Source: Microbacterium sp. UFMG61 (lineage in GTDB: Bacteria > Actinomycetota > Actinomycetes > Actinomycetales > Microbacteriaceae). Taken from it: a DNA stretch of 64,000 nucleotides. The stretch spans positions 62,001 through 126,000 of the forward strand of contig NZ_JACAFP010000005.1 of NCBI RefSeq assembly GCF_015354505.1. The letters are read 5' to 3'. A model generated the notes under the pieces. That model worked only from the letters and a program-made list of their open reading frames with translations, had not been told where the DNA came from and ran no database searches. The translations under genes were made by a program, and so were the position numbers. This document shows positions 34,821-45,499 of the stretch, piece by piece. The stretch's first letter is position 1. Each line of letters starts with the position of its first letter.

Positions 34821-35047
34821 ATGGGCGCTCCATCCGGCTTCGAGTTTTCGAGTTCGTCGTGCGTGGCGACGAGGTCGTCATCAGACACCACGGTGCGACG
34901 GCGACGGTGCTGAGAGGGACGAGGGCGAGCGAGTTCCTCACTCAGGTCGAGCACGGCGACGCGCAGCTGCTGATGGCCCGGGTCACCGGCGACTACCGAC
35001 GTGGCAACGAGCGCACCGCGCGACAGCATCCGCGAAACACGCGCTGA
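34821..35047 (+). pseudogene. small conserved actinobacterial protein broken by an 8-bp duplication
   Basis: From the ATG at 34821 the frame reads MGAPSGFEF and then runs into a stop at 34911. The bases TTCGAGTT occur twice in tandem (34839-34846, 34847-34854). Removing one copy joins the frame into a 72-residue protein: MGAPSGFEFVVRGDEVV, then LLMARVTGDYRRGNERTAR near the end. The latter resembles a small actinobacterial family ending in ATGNYKRGNER that I recall, of unknown function. A -10-like TACGAT lies 6 bases before this ATG, supporting it as the original start. The alternative in-frame ATG at 34781 lies in the leader of the divergent permease gene. A sequencing error or phase variation is possible. 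Confidence 0.75.
34839..34854 (+). repeat. 8-bp tandem duplication causing the frameshift
   Basis: TTCGAGTT-TTCGAGTT, perfect. It shifts the reading frame of the small gene at 34821. Confidence 0.95.
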
Positions 35048-35054
35048 AACCCGA

Positions 35055-36854
35055 TCAGCGCGGGAGTGCCAGCTCGGCGGGGTCGCTCACCGGCAGCCGG
35101 CACACGAAAGACCGGCAGTCGAACGCCTGCTCACCGGCGCCTGCTTTGCCTTCGAAGAGCTCGAACCCGGCATCGGCGAAGGCGCGCGCCTGTGCCGGCG
35201 AGACGATCGCGACGGCATCCGCATCGGCACCGCGCGCAGCGGAGGCCAACGCGCCGTCCGGCGACTCCGTCACGACCACGAGCTGCCGCGGAGCATCGAC
35301 GAGCCCTGCGGCGACGCGCAGCAGACTGCCGTGCGCGAACGGCTGCCCCACGGCCGGGGCGGCGTGCTCGCGCACCTTCTGAGCGGCGGCGTCTCGGTAC
35401 CGGTCGCCGGCTCCGAGCAGCCACGCGGTGAGGGATGCCGAGGCGACGGCCGACGCTCCCGACGGAAGATCACCGTCGGTCTGATCGGGCGCGGTCGCGA
35501 TGCCGTTCTCGGCCAACAGCGGGTCGCCGGCGAGGCCGGTGAGAGCATCGTCGAGAAGCGCACGCCCTTCGACGGCCCAGGCCACGTCGCCGGTGGCGAG
35601 GGCCAGCGCGAACAGGCCGTCGGCGAGAAGCGCGACATCGGCCGTCGTCGCGACCGCCGCAGAGGCGGTGCCGTCGAGCGACGCCCGAACCAGGTCTCCC
35701 GACCCGTCGCGGTTGACGCGCAGCACGTGCTCGGCCGCCTCGGCCGCGGCGTGAACCCACTCGGGTTCGGCGAACGCGGCCCCCGCACGCGCGAGCGCGG
35801 CGATCGCAAGGCCGTTCCAGCCGGTGATGACCTTGGCGTCGACGGCAGGCGGTTCGAGCTCACCCCGCTCGGCCACAGGTCTCAGGTAATAGCCGCCCTC
35901 GCTGCGCTGCCCGTCGATCCACGACTCCGAATCCTGCGCCGCGCCGAATCCCCCGCCGTCACGGCGCAGTGCCCGCACCAGGAAGGCAGCGATCCCCCGC
36001 GCGGTCGACTCGTCGCCCGCATCCAGTGCCACCTCGAGCAGCTGGGCGTTGTCCGTCAGCATCCGCTCGTAATGCGGCACGGTCCAGTCGCGCCGGGTGG
36101 CGTAGCGGAAGAATCCGCCGTCCTCATCGCGCAGAGCCGATGCTCTCATCGCCTCGAGTGCCCGCTCGGCGGCTGCCGCGGCATCCGGCGCCTCCCGACG
36201 CACGAGCGGCGTCTGCAAGAAGCGGAGCGTCGTGGCGACCGGGAACTTCGGCGCACCCCCGAAGCCGCCGAACTGCGGATCCTCGCGCTCCGCGATCGAC
36301 ATGGCGGCCGTCGCGATCGCCCCGGCATCGGGCAGGTCCGACGGCGTGGACGCCGCCGCCTGCACGAGTGCCGCGGTCACGGCATCCGCCGATTCCTCGG
36401 CCTGCGCGCGCCGCACGGTCCACGCCTCGTGCACGGCGGCGAGCACGTCACGGAACGCCGGGAGCGGCTGCCGTGCGACCGGAGGCCAGTAGGTGCCCGC
36501 GTAGAAGGTGCGGCCTCTCGGGGTGGCGAACACGGTGAGCGGCCAGCCGAGGTTCTGCGTGAAGGCGGATGCTGCGGCCATGTAAGCGCCGTCGACGTCG
36601 GGATGCTCTTCGCGGTCGACCTTGACCGCCACGAAGTTCTCGTTGATCGCGGCCGCTGTCACGGGATCGGCGAACGACTCACGCGCCATCACGTGGCACC
36701 AGTGACAGGTCGAGTAGCCGATCGAGATGAGCAGCGGCACGCCACGACGCTCGGCCTCGGCGAAGGCCTCGGTTCCCCACGGATACCAGTCGACGGGGTT
36801 GTCCGCGTGTGCGCGGAGGTAGGGGCTGAGCGTATCGGCGAGCCGGTTCGTCAT
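35055..36854 (-). CDS. DUF255 thioredoxin-domain protein (YyaL/SSP411-like)
   Basis: 599 residues. The N-terminal thioredoxin-like domain has [18 protein letters not shown] with a CxxC pair near residue 50, [10 protein letters not shown] and [10 protein letters not shown]. The remainder is an alpha/alpha toroid like those of cellobiose-epimerase/glucosaminidase folds, with [11 protein letters not shown] and [22 protein letters not shown]. The family is widely conserved but without a settled function. TAGCGT lies 6 bases before the ATG. No signal peptide. Confidence 0.92.
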   Translation of the reverse strand: MTNRLADTLSPYLRAHADNPVDWYPWGTEAFAEAERRGVPLLISIGYSTCHWCHVMARESFADPVTAAAINENFVAVKVDREEHPDVDGAYMAAASAFTQNLGWPLTVFATPRGRTFYAGTYWPPVARQPLPAFRDVLAAVHEAWTVRRAQAEESADAVTAALVQAAASTPSDLPDAGAIATAAMSIAEREDPQFGGFGGAPKFPVATTLRFLQTPLVRREAPDAAAAAERALEAMRASALRDEDGGFFRYATRRDWTVPHYERMLTDNAQLLEVALDAGDESTARGIAAFLVRALRRDGGGFGAAQDSESWIDGQRSEGGYYLRPVAERGELEPPAVDAKVITGWNGLAIAALARAGAAFAEPEWVHAAAEAAEHVLRVNRDGSGDLVRASLDGTASAAVATTADVALLADGLFALALATGDVAWAVEGRALLDDALTGLAGDPLLAENGIATAPDQTDGDLPSGASAVASASLTAWLLGAGDRYRDAAAQKVREHAAPAVGQPFAHGSLLRVAAGLVDAPRQLVVVTESPDGALASAARGADADAVAIVSPAQARAFADAGFELFEGKAGAGEQAFDCRSFVCRLPVSDPAELALPR

Positions 36855-36860
36855 ATCTTC

Positions 36861-36866
36861 ACGCTA
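36861..36866 (-). promoter_or_regulatory. -10-like TAGCGT, leaderless arrangement
   Basis: TAGCGT on the minus strand, 6 bases before the ATG at 36854. Confidence 0.4.
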
Positions 36867-36891
36867 CGCGGGTGCGGCGTGTATCGGCCGC

Positions 36892-37464
36892 TCAGGAGAC
36901 GAGCAGCGGTTCCACGGGACGCGATGCGGCGTACCCGACCAGGGGCAGAGCGCGCTCGGCGGCGAGCGTGATCCGCGCCTGCAGCACATCGGAGCTGATC
37001 ACGTAGCCGTCGAAGTCGGTGTTGCTCGCGTAGACCCCCACCGGCAGTGTCAGTGCCTGGAAGAACGCGAACAGCGGGCGCAGCTGGTGCTCGATGATGA
37101 GCGCGTGGCGCTCGCCGCCGCCGGTGGCCGCGAGCAGCACGGGCTTGCCGACGAGCTCGTACTGGCCGACGAAGTCGAACAGATGCTTGAAGAGTCCGGT
37201 GAACGAGGCCCGGTAGACGGGGCTGCCCACGATCAGCAGGTCGGCCTGCTCGATGGCCACGAGCTTCTCCTCGACGCGTGCGGGCAGCTGATCGCGGCTC
37301 AGCGCACCGGCGAGGGAGGGGCCGATGTCCGTCAGCTCGATGACCTCGATCTCGACGTCGGCGCGGTCGGCGACAGCACCGGCGATCGCACGGATGAGAG
37401 CCGTGGTCTTGCTGGGCTCGTGCAGGGAGCCGGACACGGCGACGACACGGTAGGGAGCTGTCAT
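36892..37464 (-). CDS. NAD(P)H-dependent FMN reductase
   Basis: 190 residues, flavodoxin-like fold. VAVSGSLHEPSKTTALIRAI binds the FMN phosphate. LLIVGSPVYRASFTGLFKHLFD is the second flavin segment, and KPVLLAATGGGERHALIIEHQLRPLFAFF follows. It resembles MsuE/SsuE-type reductases that supply reduced FMN to two-component monooxygenases. Three such monooxygenases lie 11-22 kb away; a link is only a guess. ATG at 37464 with TAGCGT 7 bases upstream. Confidence 0.88.
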   Translation of the reverse strand: MTAPYRVVAVSGSLHEPSKTTALIRAIAGAVADRADVEIEVIELTDIGPSLAGALSRDQLPARVEEKLVAIEQADLLIVGSPVYRASFTGLFKHLFDFVGQYELVGKPVLLAATGGGERHALIIEHQLRPLFAFFQALTLPVGVYASNTDFDGYVISSDVLQARITLAAERALPLVGYAASRPVEPLLVS

Positions 37465-37471
37465 GCGGTCG

Positions 37472-37477
37472 ACGCTA
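37472..37477 (-). promoter_or_regulatory. -10-like TAGCGT, leaderless arrangement
   Basis: TAGCGT on the minus strand, 7 bases before the ATG at 37464. Confidence 0.4.
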
Positions 37478-37485
37478 CTCACGAC

Positions 37486-37520
37486 GACGCCCCGTGTCGC
37501 GGTCGGCGACACGGGGCGTC
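37486..37520. terminator. hairpin terminator after the aldo/keto reductase gene
   Basis: 15-bp perfect stem (37486-37500 with 37506-37520) and a GGTCG loop. It lies 20 bases after the stop of the minus-strand aldo/keto reductase gene and before the FMN reductase promoter. Confidence 0.85.
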
Positions 37521-37540
37521 ATCTGTCGAAACGGAACGCC

Positions 37541-39576
<2,036 letters not shown>

Positions 39577-39582
39577 CCGACG

Positions 39583-39588
39583 ATCGTA
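39583..39588 (-). promoter_or_regulatory. -10-like TACGAT, leaderless arrangement
   Basis: TACGAT on the minus strand, 6 bases before the ATG at 39576. A plus-strand TACGAT at 39605-39610 lies 8 bases before hrpA. Confidence 0.4.
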
Positions 39589-39618
39589 AGGGTCGATCCC
39601 GTCATACGATGGAGGGCT

Positions 39619-42600
39619 ATGTCCTCCCCCGTGATCATCTATCCCCCCGAGCTGCCCGTCAGCGCCGCCCGGGAGGAGATCGCCGACGCCATCCGCGACC
39701 ACCAGGTCGTGATCGTCGCGGGCGCCACCGGGTCGGGCAAGACCACGCAGCTGCCGAAGATCTGCCTCGAGCTCGGGCGCGAGCGGATCGCCCACACCCA
39801 GCCCCGACGCCTCGCCGCGCGCACGATCGCAGAACGCGTCGCCGACGAGCTGCAGGTCGAGCTCGGCACGCTCGTCGGCTACAAGGTGCGCTTCACCGAC
39901 AAGGTGTCGGACGACACCCGCATCGCACTTATGACCGACGGCATCCTGCTCAACGAGATCAACCGCGACCGGTTGCTGCGCCGCTACGACACGATCATCA
40001 TCGACGAGGCGCACGAACGCTCACTCAACGTCGACTTCCTGCTCGGCTATCTGGCGCGCCTGCTGCCGGAGCGGCCTGACCTCAAGGTCATCATCACCTC
40101 GGCGACCATCGACCCCGAGAGCTTCGCGAAGCACTTCGCCGCGGCGGACGGCACCCCCGCCCCGATCATCGAGGTCTCGGGCCGCACGTATCCGGTCGAG
40201 ATCCGGTATCGGGGTCGTGAAGAGGAGACGGCCGAAGGCGGCGAAGAGGGCGACGAGGTCACCGCGATCGTCGCGGCCCTGCGCGAACTCGACCGCGAGG
40301 CCCCCGGTGACGTGCTCGTGTTCCTCCCCGGCGAAGCCGAGATCCGGGACGCGGCGGATGCCGTGCGCGGCGCGTACTCGAAGGACCGATCCCCCACCGA
40401 GGTCCTGCCGCTGTACGGTCGCCTCTCGGCGGCCGAGCAGCACCGGGTGTTCGAGAAGAGTCGCGTCGCCGGCGTCCGCCGCCGCGTCGTGCTCGCCACG
40501 AACGTCGCCGAGACGAGCCTCACGGTTCCCGGCATCCGCTACGTGATCGACACCGGCTCCGCCCGCATCTCGCGGTACAGCAACCGCTCGAAGGTGCAGC
40601 GGCTGCCGATCGAGGCCATCTCGCAGGCATCCGCGAACCAGCGCTCCGGCCGTGCCGGGCGCACCAGCGACGGCATCGCGATCCGTCTCTACAGCGAAGA
40701 GGACTTCGACAAGCGGCCGGAGTTCACCGAGCCCGAGATCCTGCGCACCTCGCTCGCGTCGGTCATCCTGCAGATGCTGTCGCTCGGCTTCGGCGACATC
40801 ACGGCGTTCCCGTTCCTCACGCCGCCCGATTCGCGGGGTGTGAAGGCGGCGTTCGATCTGCTCACCGAGCTCGGCGCGGTGCGCCCGTCGACGGGTTCGG
40901 ATCCCCAGACGCTGACGCGCATCGGCCGCGACATCTCGCGCATCCCGATCGATCCGCGGTTCGCCCGCATGCTGATCGAGGCGGGGCGTCCGGGCGGAAC
41001 CGACGTCACGCGCGATGTGCTCGCGATCGTGGCCGGCATGTCGATCCAGGACGTGCGCGAACGCCCGTCGCAGGAGGCACCGCAGAGCGTGCGCGACGAG
41101 GCGGATCGCATGCACGCCCGCTTCGCCGACCCCACGAGCGACTTCCTCTCGATCCTGAACCTGTGGAACCACCTCCGAGAGCAGCAGCGCGAGCTCGGCT
41201 CCAGCGCCTTCCGCCGGCTGTGCCGCTCGGAGCACCTGAACTACGTCCGTGTGCGCGAGTGGTTCGACGTGCACCGCCAGCTGCGATCGCTGGTCAAGAC
41301 GAAGGACTCATCCGGTTCGGGGACGGCGGATCCGGATGCGATCCATCGGGCGTTGCTCTCGGGACTCCTGTCGCAGATCGGCATCCTCGATGAGCGCCAG
41401 ACGGGCAAGGGCGTCGATCCGAAGAAGAAGAGGATGGCCGAGTATCGCGGTGCCCGCGGCATCCGCTTCTCGATCTTCCCCGGATCAGCCCTGCGCAAGA
41501 AGGCCCCGCAGGCGGTCATGGCCGCCGAGATCGTCGAGACCTCACGCACCTACGCGCGCACGGTCGCCGCGATCGATCCCGCCTGGGCCGAGGCGATCGC
41601 GGGCGACCTCGCCAAGCGTCAGGTGACCGAGCCGCACTGGTCGAAGGATGCCGGGGCCGCCGTCGCCTACGAGAAGGTGACTCTGTTCGGGGTGGAGATC
41701 ATTCCCCGTCGCCGCGTGCAGTTCGCCCGCATCGACCGGGCCGCCTCGCGCGAGATGTTCGTGCGGCACGCGCTCGTCGAGGGCGAGTGGGATCCGACGC
41801 GCATCGACAAGCGCGTGAGCGCGTTCTGGCGCAGCAACGCCGAACTGCGCAAGCGACTCGAGAAGCTCGAGGAACGGGAACGCCGCCGCGACATCCTCGC
41901 GGGTGACGAGGCCGTCTTCCGCTTCTACGACGAGCGCATCCCGTCCGACGTCTTCGATGTGCGCTCGTTCGAGAAGTGGTGGCGCGAGCAGCTCGCTTCG
42001 ACGCCGAAGCTGCTCGTGATGCGCGAGGCCGACCTGCTCGACGACGACAGCCGTGCCGATCAGAACGAGTTCCCGACGCGGTGGACGCAGGGCGACCAGG
42101 TGCTCGGCCTCGCCTACCGCTTCGAGCCCGGTGCCGCCGACGACGGCGTGAGCGTCGTGATCCCGCTCCCCCTGCTCGCGCAGATCGACGACCGCGGCTT
42201 CGACTGGCAGGTGCCGGGCCTGCGGGCGGAACTGGTCACGGGTCTGCTGCGGGCGCTGCCGAAGGCGATCCGTCGTCACGTGGTTCCCGCCGCCGACTGG
42301 GCCGACAAGTTCGGCGCCGAGCTCACAGGCGAAGGCCCCGAGACTCACGGAGGGCTGCCCGCCCGCACGCTCAAGGAAGCGCTCGCGCGCCTGATCCAGC
42401 CTCTCGCGAACCAGCTGGTCTCGGCGGCCGATTTCGAGGACGACCGGGTGCCCGCGCACCTGCGCATGAACTTCCGCGCCGTCGACGAACACGGTCGCAT
42501 CGTGGGATCGGACCGCGACCTCAGCGCGCTGCAGACGCAGCTCGCCGACCGTGCGCGCAGCAGCGTCGCTCGGTCGATCGCGGCACCGTCCCGCCGTCCC

Positions 42601-43515
42601 GGCCCCTCGAAGGGGCCGCAGCCCACGGCCGTCGCCGCCTCGATCGAGAAGGACGGCCTCACCACGTGGACGTTCGGCGACCTGCCCGAGGTGCTCGACA
42701 CGCGCGTCGCCGGTGGAGTCGTGCGCGGCTATCCGGCGATCGTCGATCAGGGCAAGACCGTCTCGGTGCGGGTGGAGTCCACGGCGGATGCGGCAGCCGC
42801 CGCCACCCGCGCGGGCGTGCTGCGGCTCGTGCTGCTCGGCGTGCCGTCGCCCTCCTCGTACGTGCAGCAGCACCTCACGAGCCAGGAGAAGCTCGCACTC
42901 GCCGCGTCGCCCTACCAATCGGCCGCCGCGCTGATCGAGGACTGCCGCGCCGCCGTCGTGCAGAGCGCGATCGACCGCGCGGCTCCCGGCGGCATCATCC
43001 GCACCGAGGCCGAGTTCGTGCGTGTGCGCGACGCCGTCTCGGCGTCGCTCGTCGACGACCTCTTCGCCTGCGTGTCGCTCGTCGCGCGTATCCTCACCAA
43101 GGCGCGTGACGTCGAGCGCGGCATCAAGTCGCAGAACTCGCTCTCGCGGCTCGGGCCGCTGAACGACATCCGCACCCAGCTCTCGGGACTGCTGCACGCC
43201 GGGTTCGTCTCGGCGGCGGGCGTCGAGCGTCTCGCGCACTTCCCGCGCTACCTCGACGGGATGCTCGACCGGCTGAAGACGCTGGCGAACGAGCCGGGCA
43301 AGGATCGCACGCGTATGAGTGAGTTCGAGCGCATGGCGAAGGTCTACGAAGACGCCGGGGGCACGATCCCGCTCGCGGCCGATGCACCCTTTGCGCTCGT
43401 CGAGACACGCTGGCTGCTCGAGGAGTATCGCGTCAGCGTGTTCGCGCAGCGCCTCGGCACCGCTCAGCCCGTCTCTCCTCAGCGGATCATGAAAGTGCTG
43501 GCGTCACGGGGGTAG
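39619..43515 (+). CDS. hrpA: ATP-dependent RNA helicase HrpA
   Basis: 1298 residues, DEAH-box helicase. VIVAGATGSGKTTQLPKI is motif I (about 31-48); DEAHERSLNVDF is motif II; ITSATIDPESF is motif III; SANQRSGRAGRTSDG is motif VI. These are followed by winged-helix, ratchet and OB regions, and the long C-terminal DUF3418 region found in HrpA proteins (about 750-1290). HrpA acts on RNA and stalled ribosomes. GGAGGG lies directly before the ATG. The longer frame upstream of 39619 is antisense to the acyltransferase gene and was not used. Confidence 0.96.
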   Translation: MSSPVIIYPPELPVSAAREEIADAIRDHQVVIVAGATGSGKTTQLPKICLELGRERIAHTQPRRLAARTIAERVADELQVELGTLVGYKVRFTDKVSDDTRIALMTDGILLNEINRDRLLRRYDTIIIDEAHERSLNVDFLLGYLARLLPERPDLKVIITSATIDPESFAKHFAAADGTPAPIIEVSGRTYPVEIRYRGREEETAEGGEEGDEVTAIVAALRELDREAPGDVLVFLPGEAEIRDAADAVRGAYSKDRSPTEVLPLYGRLSAAEQHRVFEKSRVAGVRRRVVLATNVAETSLTVPGIRYVIDTGSARISRYSNRSKVQRLPIEAISQASANQRSGRAGRTSDGIAIRLYSEEDFDKRPEFTEPEILRTSLASVILQMLSLGFGDITAFPFLTPPDSRGVKAAFDLLTELGAVRPSTGSDPQTLTRIGRDISRIPIDPRFARMLIEAGRPGGTDVTRDVLAIVAGMSIQDVRERPSQEAPQSVRDEADRMHARFADPTSDFLSILNLWNHLREQQRELGSSAFRRLCRSEHLNYVRVREWFDVHRQLRSLVKTKDSSGSGTADPDAIHRALLSGLLSQIGILDERQTGKGVDPKKKRMAEYRGARGIRFSIFPGSALRKKAPQAVMAAEIVETSRTYARTVAAIDPAWAEAIAGDLAKRQVTEPHWSKDAGAAVAYEKVTLFGVEIIPRRRVQFARIDRAASREMFVRHALVEGEWDPTRIDKRVSAFWRSNAELRKRLEKLEERERRRDILAGDEAVFRFYDERIPSDVFDVRSFEKWWREQLASTPKLLVMREADLLDDDSRADQNEFPTRWTQGDQVLGLAYRFEPGAADDGVSVVIPLPLLAQIDDRGFDWQVPGLRAELVTGLLRALPKAIRRHVVPAADWADKFGAELTGEGPETHGGLPARTLKEALARLIQPLANQLVSAADFEDDRVPAHLRMNFRAVDEHGRIVGSDRDLSALQTQLADRARSSVARSIAAPSRRPGPSKGPQPTAVAASIEKDGLTTWTFGDLPEVLDTRVAGGVVRGYPAIVDQGKTVSVRVESTADAAAAATRAGVLRLVLLGVPSPSSYVQQHLTSQEKLALAASPYQSAAALIEDCRAAVVQSAIDRAAPGGIIRTEAEFVRVRDAVSASLVDDLFACVSLVARILTKARDVERGIKSQNSLSRLGPLNDIRTQLSGLLHAGFVSAAGVERLAHFPRYLDGMLDRLKTLANEPGKDRTRMSEFERMAKVYEDAGGTIPLAADAPFALVETRWLLEEYRVSVFAQRLGTAQPVSPQRIMKVLASRG

Positions 43516-43518
43516 CCT
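43513..43518 (+). promoter_or_regulatory. -10-like TAGCCT, leaderless arrangement
   Basis: TAGCCT, 6 bases before the ATG at 43525. Its first bases belong to the hrpA stop codon. Confidence 0.4.
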
Positions 43519-43524
43519 GAGGTC

Positions 43525-44469
43525 ATGGCTCGCGCGATCGTCTACACGGAGTTCGGTTCCCCTGATGTGCTGCACCTGATCGAGGTCCCCGATCCGATCG
43601 CGCTGAACGGCGAGGCGGTGGTGCGCATCGAAGCCGCCGGGGTCAACCCGATCGATGCCAAGCTGCGCAGCGCCAAGCGCCCGTCACCGCCCATCACCGA
43701 ACCGCGTGGCGTGGGCTTCGACGGCGCCGGGGTGATCGAGTCGCTCGGCGACGATGTGGAGGCCTTCGCCGTCGGCGACCGCGTGGCGATCCGCGACACC
43801 GTCGGCACCTACGCGAGCCTGCTCGCCGTACCGGTCGAGAAGCTCGTCGCCCTTCCCGATTCGGTCACGGCTGCAGAGGGCGCCGGCATCGGCATCCCCG
43901 CCGGCACCGCCTTCCAGGCGCTCCGCTCGCTCGGTGTGGCCGACGGCGATGTGCTGCTCGTGCACGGCGGCTCCGGCTCGGTCGGGCAGGCTGCGGTGCA
44001 GTTCGCCGTCGCCTGGGGCGCCACCGTGATCGCCACGGCCAGCCCCGCGCGGCACGATCAGCTGCGCGAGCTCGGTGCGGTCCCGGTCGCCTACGGCGAG
44101 GGGCTGCTCGAACGCGTGCGCGAGGCGGCTCCGGACGGCGTGACCGTTGCACTCGACTGCGCCGGAACGGACGAGGCCATCGAGGTGTCGCTCGAGCTCG
44201 TGGCCGACCGCGACCGCATCGCGACGATCGTGCGCGGTCCGGACGCAGCCTCGTTCGGCATCCGCGCTTTCTCGGGCGGCTCTCCCGAGCCGTTGACCGA
44301 GCAGGAGCTCGCCTGGCGGGCCGAGGCGCTCCAGGCGACCGTCGACCTGCTCGCCGCTGGGGACTTCACGATCGAGCTCGGCCCCGAGCTCCCTCTCGCC
44401 GAGGCGGCACAGGCCCACGAGCTCGTGGAGTCCGGCTCCGCCTCGGGCAAGATCGTCCTGATCCCGTAG
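43525..44469 (+). CDS. quinone-oxidoreductase-like zinc-independent MDR protein
   Basis: 314 residues, medium-chain dehydrogenase/reductase fold without the zinc-binding Cys/His set. The N-terminal GroES-like half has VVRIEAAGVNPIDAKLR and VGFDGAGVIESLGDDV. The nucleotide-binding half has VLLVHGGSGSVGQAAVQFA, with the NADPH-type glycine loop. It should reduce quinones or enones with NADPH. It begins 9 bases after hrpA and ends 4 bases from the convergent toxin-operon gene. Confidence 0.92.
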   Translation: MARAIVYTEFGSPDVLHLIEVPDPIALNGEAVVRIEAAGVNPIDAKLRSAKRPSPPITEPRGVGFDGAGVIESLGDDVEAFAVGDRVAIRDTVGTYASLLAVPVEKLVALPDSVTAAEGAGIGIPAGTAFQALRSLGVADGDVLLVHGGSGSVGQAAVQFAVAWGATVIATASPARHDQLRELGAVPVAYGEGLLERVREAAPDGVTVALDCAGTDEAIEVSLELVADRDRIATIVRGPDAASFGIRAFSGGSPEPLTEQELAWRAEALQATVDLLAAGDFTIELGPELPLAEAAQAHELVESGSASGKIVLIP

Positions 44470-44473
44470 CGCC

Positions 44474-44758
44474 TCAGGTCCAGACGCGGGCGGCTGTGTC
44501 GGCTGTCGCCATCGAGATCGAGTTCGCAGTGATCAGGCGGCGGGTGGCTTCGGCAAGCGCAGCTTTCATGCTCACGATCGCGGTGGACCACTGCTGGTGC
44601 GCGCGGTCGTACGCTCGCTGTGCCTCGCCGTCCCATGCGGATCGCAGCCGCGCGACCTCGGCTTCGAGGGCATCGAGTTCGCGCTCGAACGTTGCCACGG
44701 CAAGGGCGAGCCGCGCGACCGTATCGGCGATGGCGTCGTGACGGGCGGAGACCTTCAT
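44474..44758 (-). CDS. WXG100-like (ESAT-6-like) small protein
   Basis: 94 residues in two predicted helices joined by a turn with WDGEAQRAYDRAHQQW, the W-x-G hairpin motif of type VII secretion substrates. Its ATG overlaps the stop of the 15-codon scar before it (ATGA), so it belongs to the toxin operon. It ends 4 bases from the convergent oxidoreductase gene. Probably exported or a partner for export of the toxin. No secretion ATPase or membrane channel gene is in the window. Confidence 0.8.
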   Translation of the reverse strand: MKVSARHDAIADTVARLALAVATFERELDALEAEVARLRSAWDGEAQRAYDRAHQQWSTAIVSMKAALAEATRRLITANSISMATADTAARVWT

Positions 44759-44802
44759 CGCAACTCCGAGAGTTCCTGCGCGAGAGTTCGGGGATCTGTC
44801 AC
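44755..44802 (-). pseudogene. 15-codon scar of a second immunity gene
   Basis: From a GTG at 44802, which overlaps the stop of the preceding 72-residue gene, the frame reads VTDPRTLAQELSELR and stops at 44755, overlapping the ATG of the WXG100-like gene. The end (L-x-Q-ELSELR) matches the end of the putative immunity protein (LSHELSELR) and the DNA is also similar (44759-44784 against 45019-45043). It looks like an immunity gene reduced by internal deletion to its start and last codons, leaving the start/stop overlaps intact. Whether it is translated is unknown. Confidence 0.65.
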
Positions 44803-45017
44803 GGCATGATCTCTGCTTCTACTCGAGTGATGACGATCTCTGCACCGTCGAGCAAGCCCCGCGCGAGTGCGCCGCCATTGACTGCTTCATCGAACTCCCG
44901 CTCGGCGCTGTTCGGACCGCAGTATTCCTCGACCGCGGGACCGAAGAGAATGACGATTCCCGTGTAGGTGTTGGGCCCATCATCGTTCTTCACCAGCCCC
45001 GAGTAGGTGCGTGTCAT
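44799..45017 (-). CDS. stand-alone, catalytically dead copy of the toxin nuclease domain
   Basis: 72 residues. Residues 3-72 align without gaps to residues 361-430 of the toxin at 45496-46788, with 38 of 70 identical by hand count. The predicted catalytic residues of the toxin, Asp 364, Glu 380 and Lys 382, are Ser 6, Val 22 and Leu 24 here. The frame is intact, with an ATGA overlap to the immunity gene before it. It has no secretion domain of its own. It may be a leftover of a duplicated module, or a kept pseudo-enzyme that binds the immunity protein or the target. Confidence 0.8.
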   Translation of the reverse strand: MTRTYSGLVKNDDGPNTYTGIVILFGPAVEEYCGPNSAEREFDEAVNGGALARGLLDGAEIVITRVEAEIMP

Positions 45018-45499
45018 CGCAGCTCCGAGAGTTCGTGCGAGAGGTCCAGCTCGCGAAGCACGTAGGGCTGCGAGACCGCATCCGTGAGGTAGTACGTGTA
45101 GAAGATCACCGCCGTCTCGTCGGCGGTGAAGACCTCGTTCGAGAAGACACGAACCGCGCGGTCGTCGCTGATCGGGATGAGAGTGGTCGTGCCGTCTGCG
45201 GGCTCGGGCCGTCCGACCGTGTACAGGTGGCTCTCGCCATGGGGGCCGGGGAGCCGCACTTCCACGGTCATCGCGTCAGCCGAACCGGCGGCCTGCATGA
45301 AAGAGTCGTTCGCTTCGTCACGGAACCCGGCGATGCTCTCCGGGTCTGCACCACGCCAGATGATGTAGGTGCACTTCCCGCCTCCATCGAGGTGGCCGAG
45401 CATGAGTCGCAGATGCTCGGGAATCGGGCGTCGATGGTCGTCAAACCAGCCCGTCAAGCCACCTGGGGACTTCTGCGCGAATGGTCCGTAGTTGGTCAT
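45014..45499 (-). CDS. putative immunity protein of the toxin operon
   Basis: 161 residues, acidic, with no signal peptide or membrane segment. I do not recognise a family. It has a mixed alpha/beta look: KCTYIIWRGAD, AMTVEVRLPGPHGESHLYTVGR, RAVRVFSNEVFTADETAVIFYTYYLTD. It lies immediately after the toxin gene with an ATGA overlap, the usual place for an immunity gene in type VII polymorphic toxin systems. A truncated second copy seems to remain at 44755-44802. The role is inferred from position only. Confidence 0.65.
   Translation of the reverse strand: MTNYGPFAQKSPGGLTGWFDDHRRPIPEHLRLMLGHLDGGGKCTYIIWRGADPESIAGFRDEANDSFMQAAGSADAMTVEVRLPGPHGESHLYTVGRPEPADGTTTLIPISDDRAVRVFSNEVFTADETAVIFYTYYLTDAVSQPYVLRELDLSHELSELR

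Noticed and set aside
34781..35047. Intact 88-residue gene from the ATG at 34781
   Set aside because: That start lies in the ribosome site and leader of the divergent permease, and the first 23 residues do not resemble the family; the duplicated 8 bases explain the frame better.
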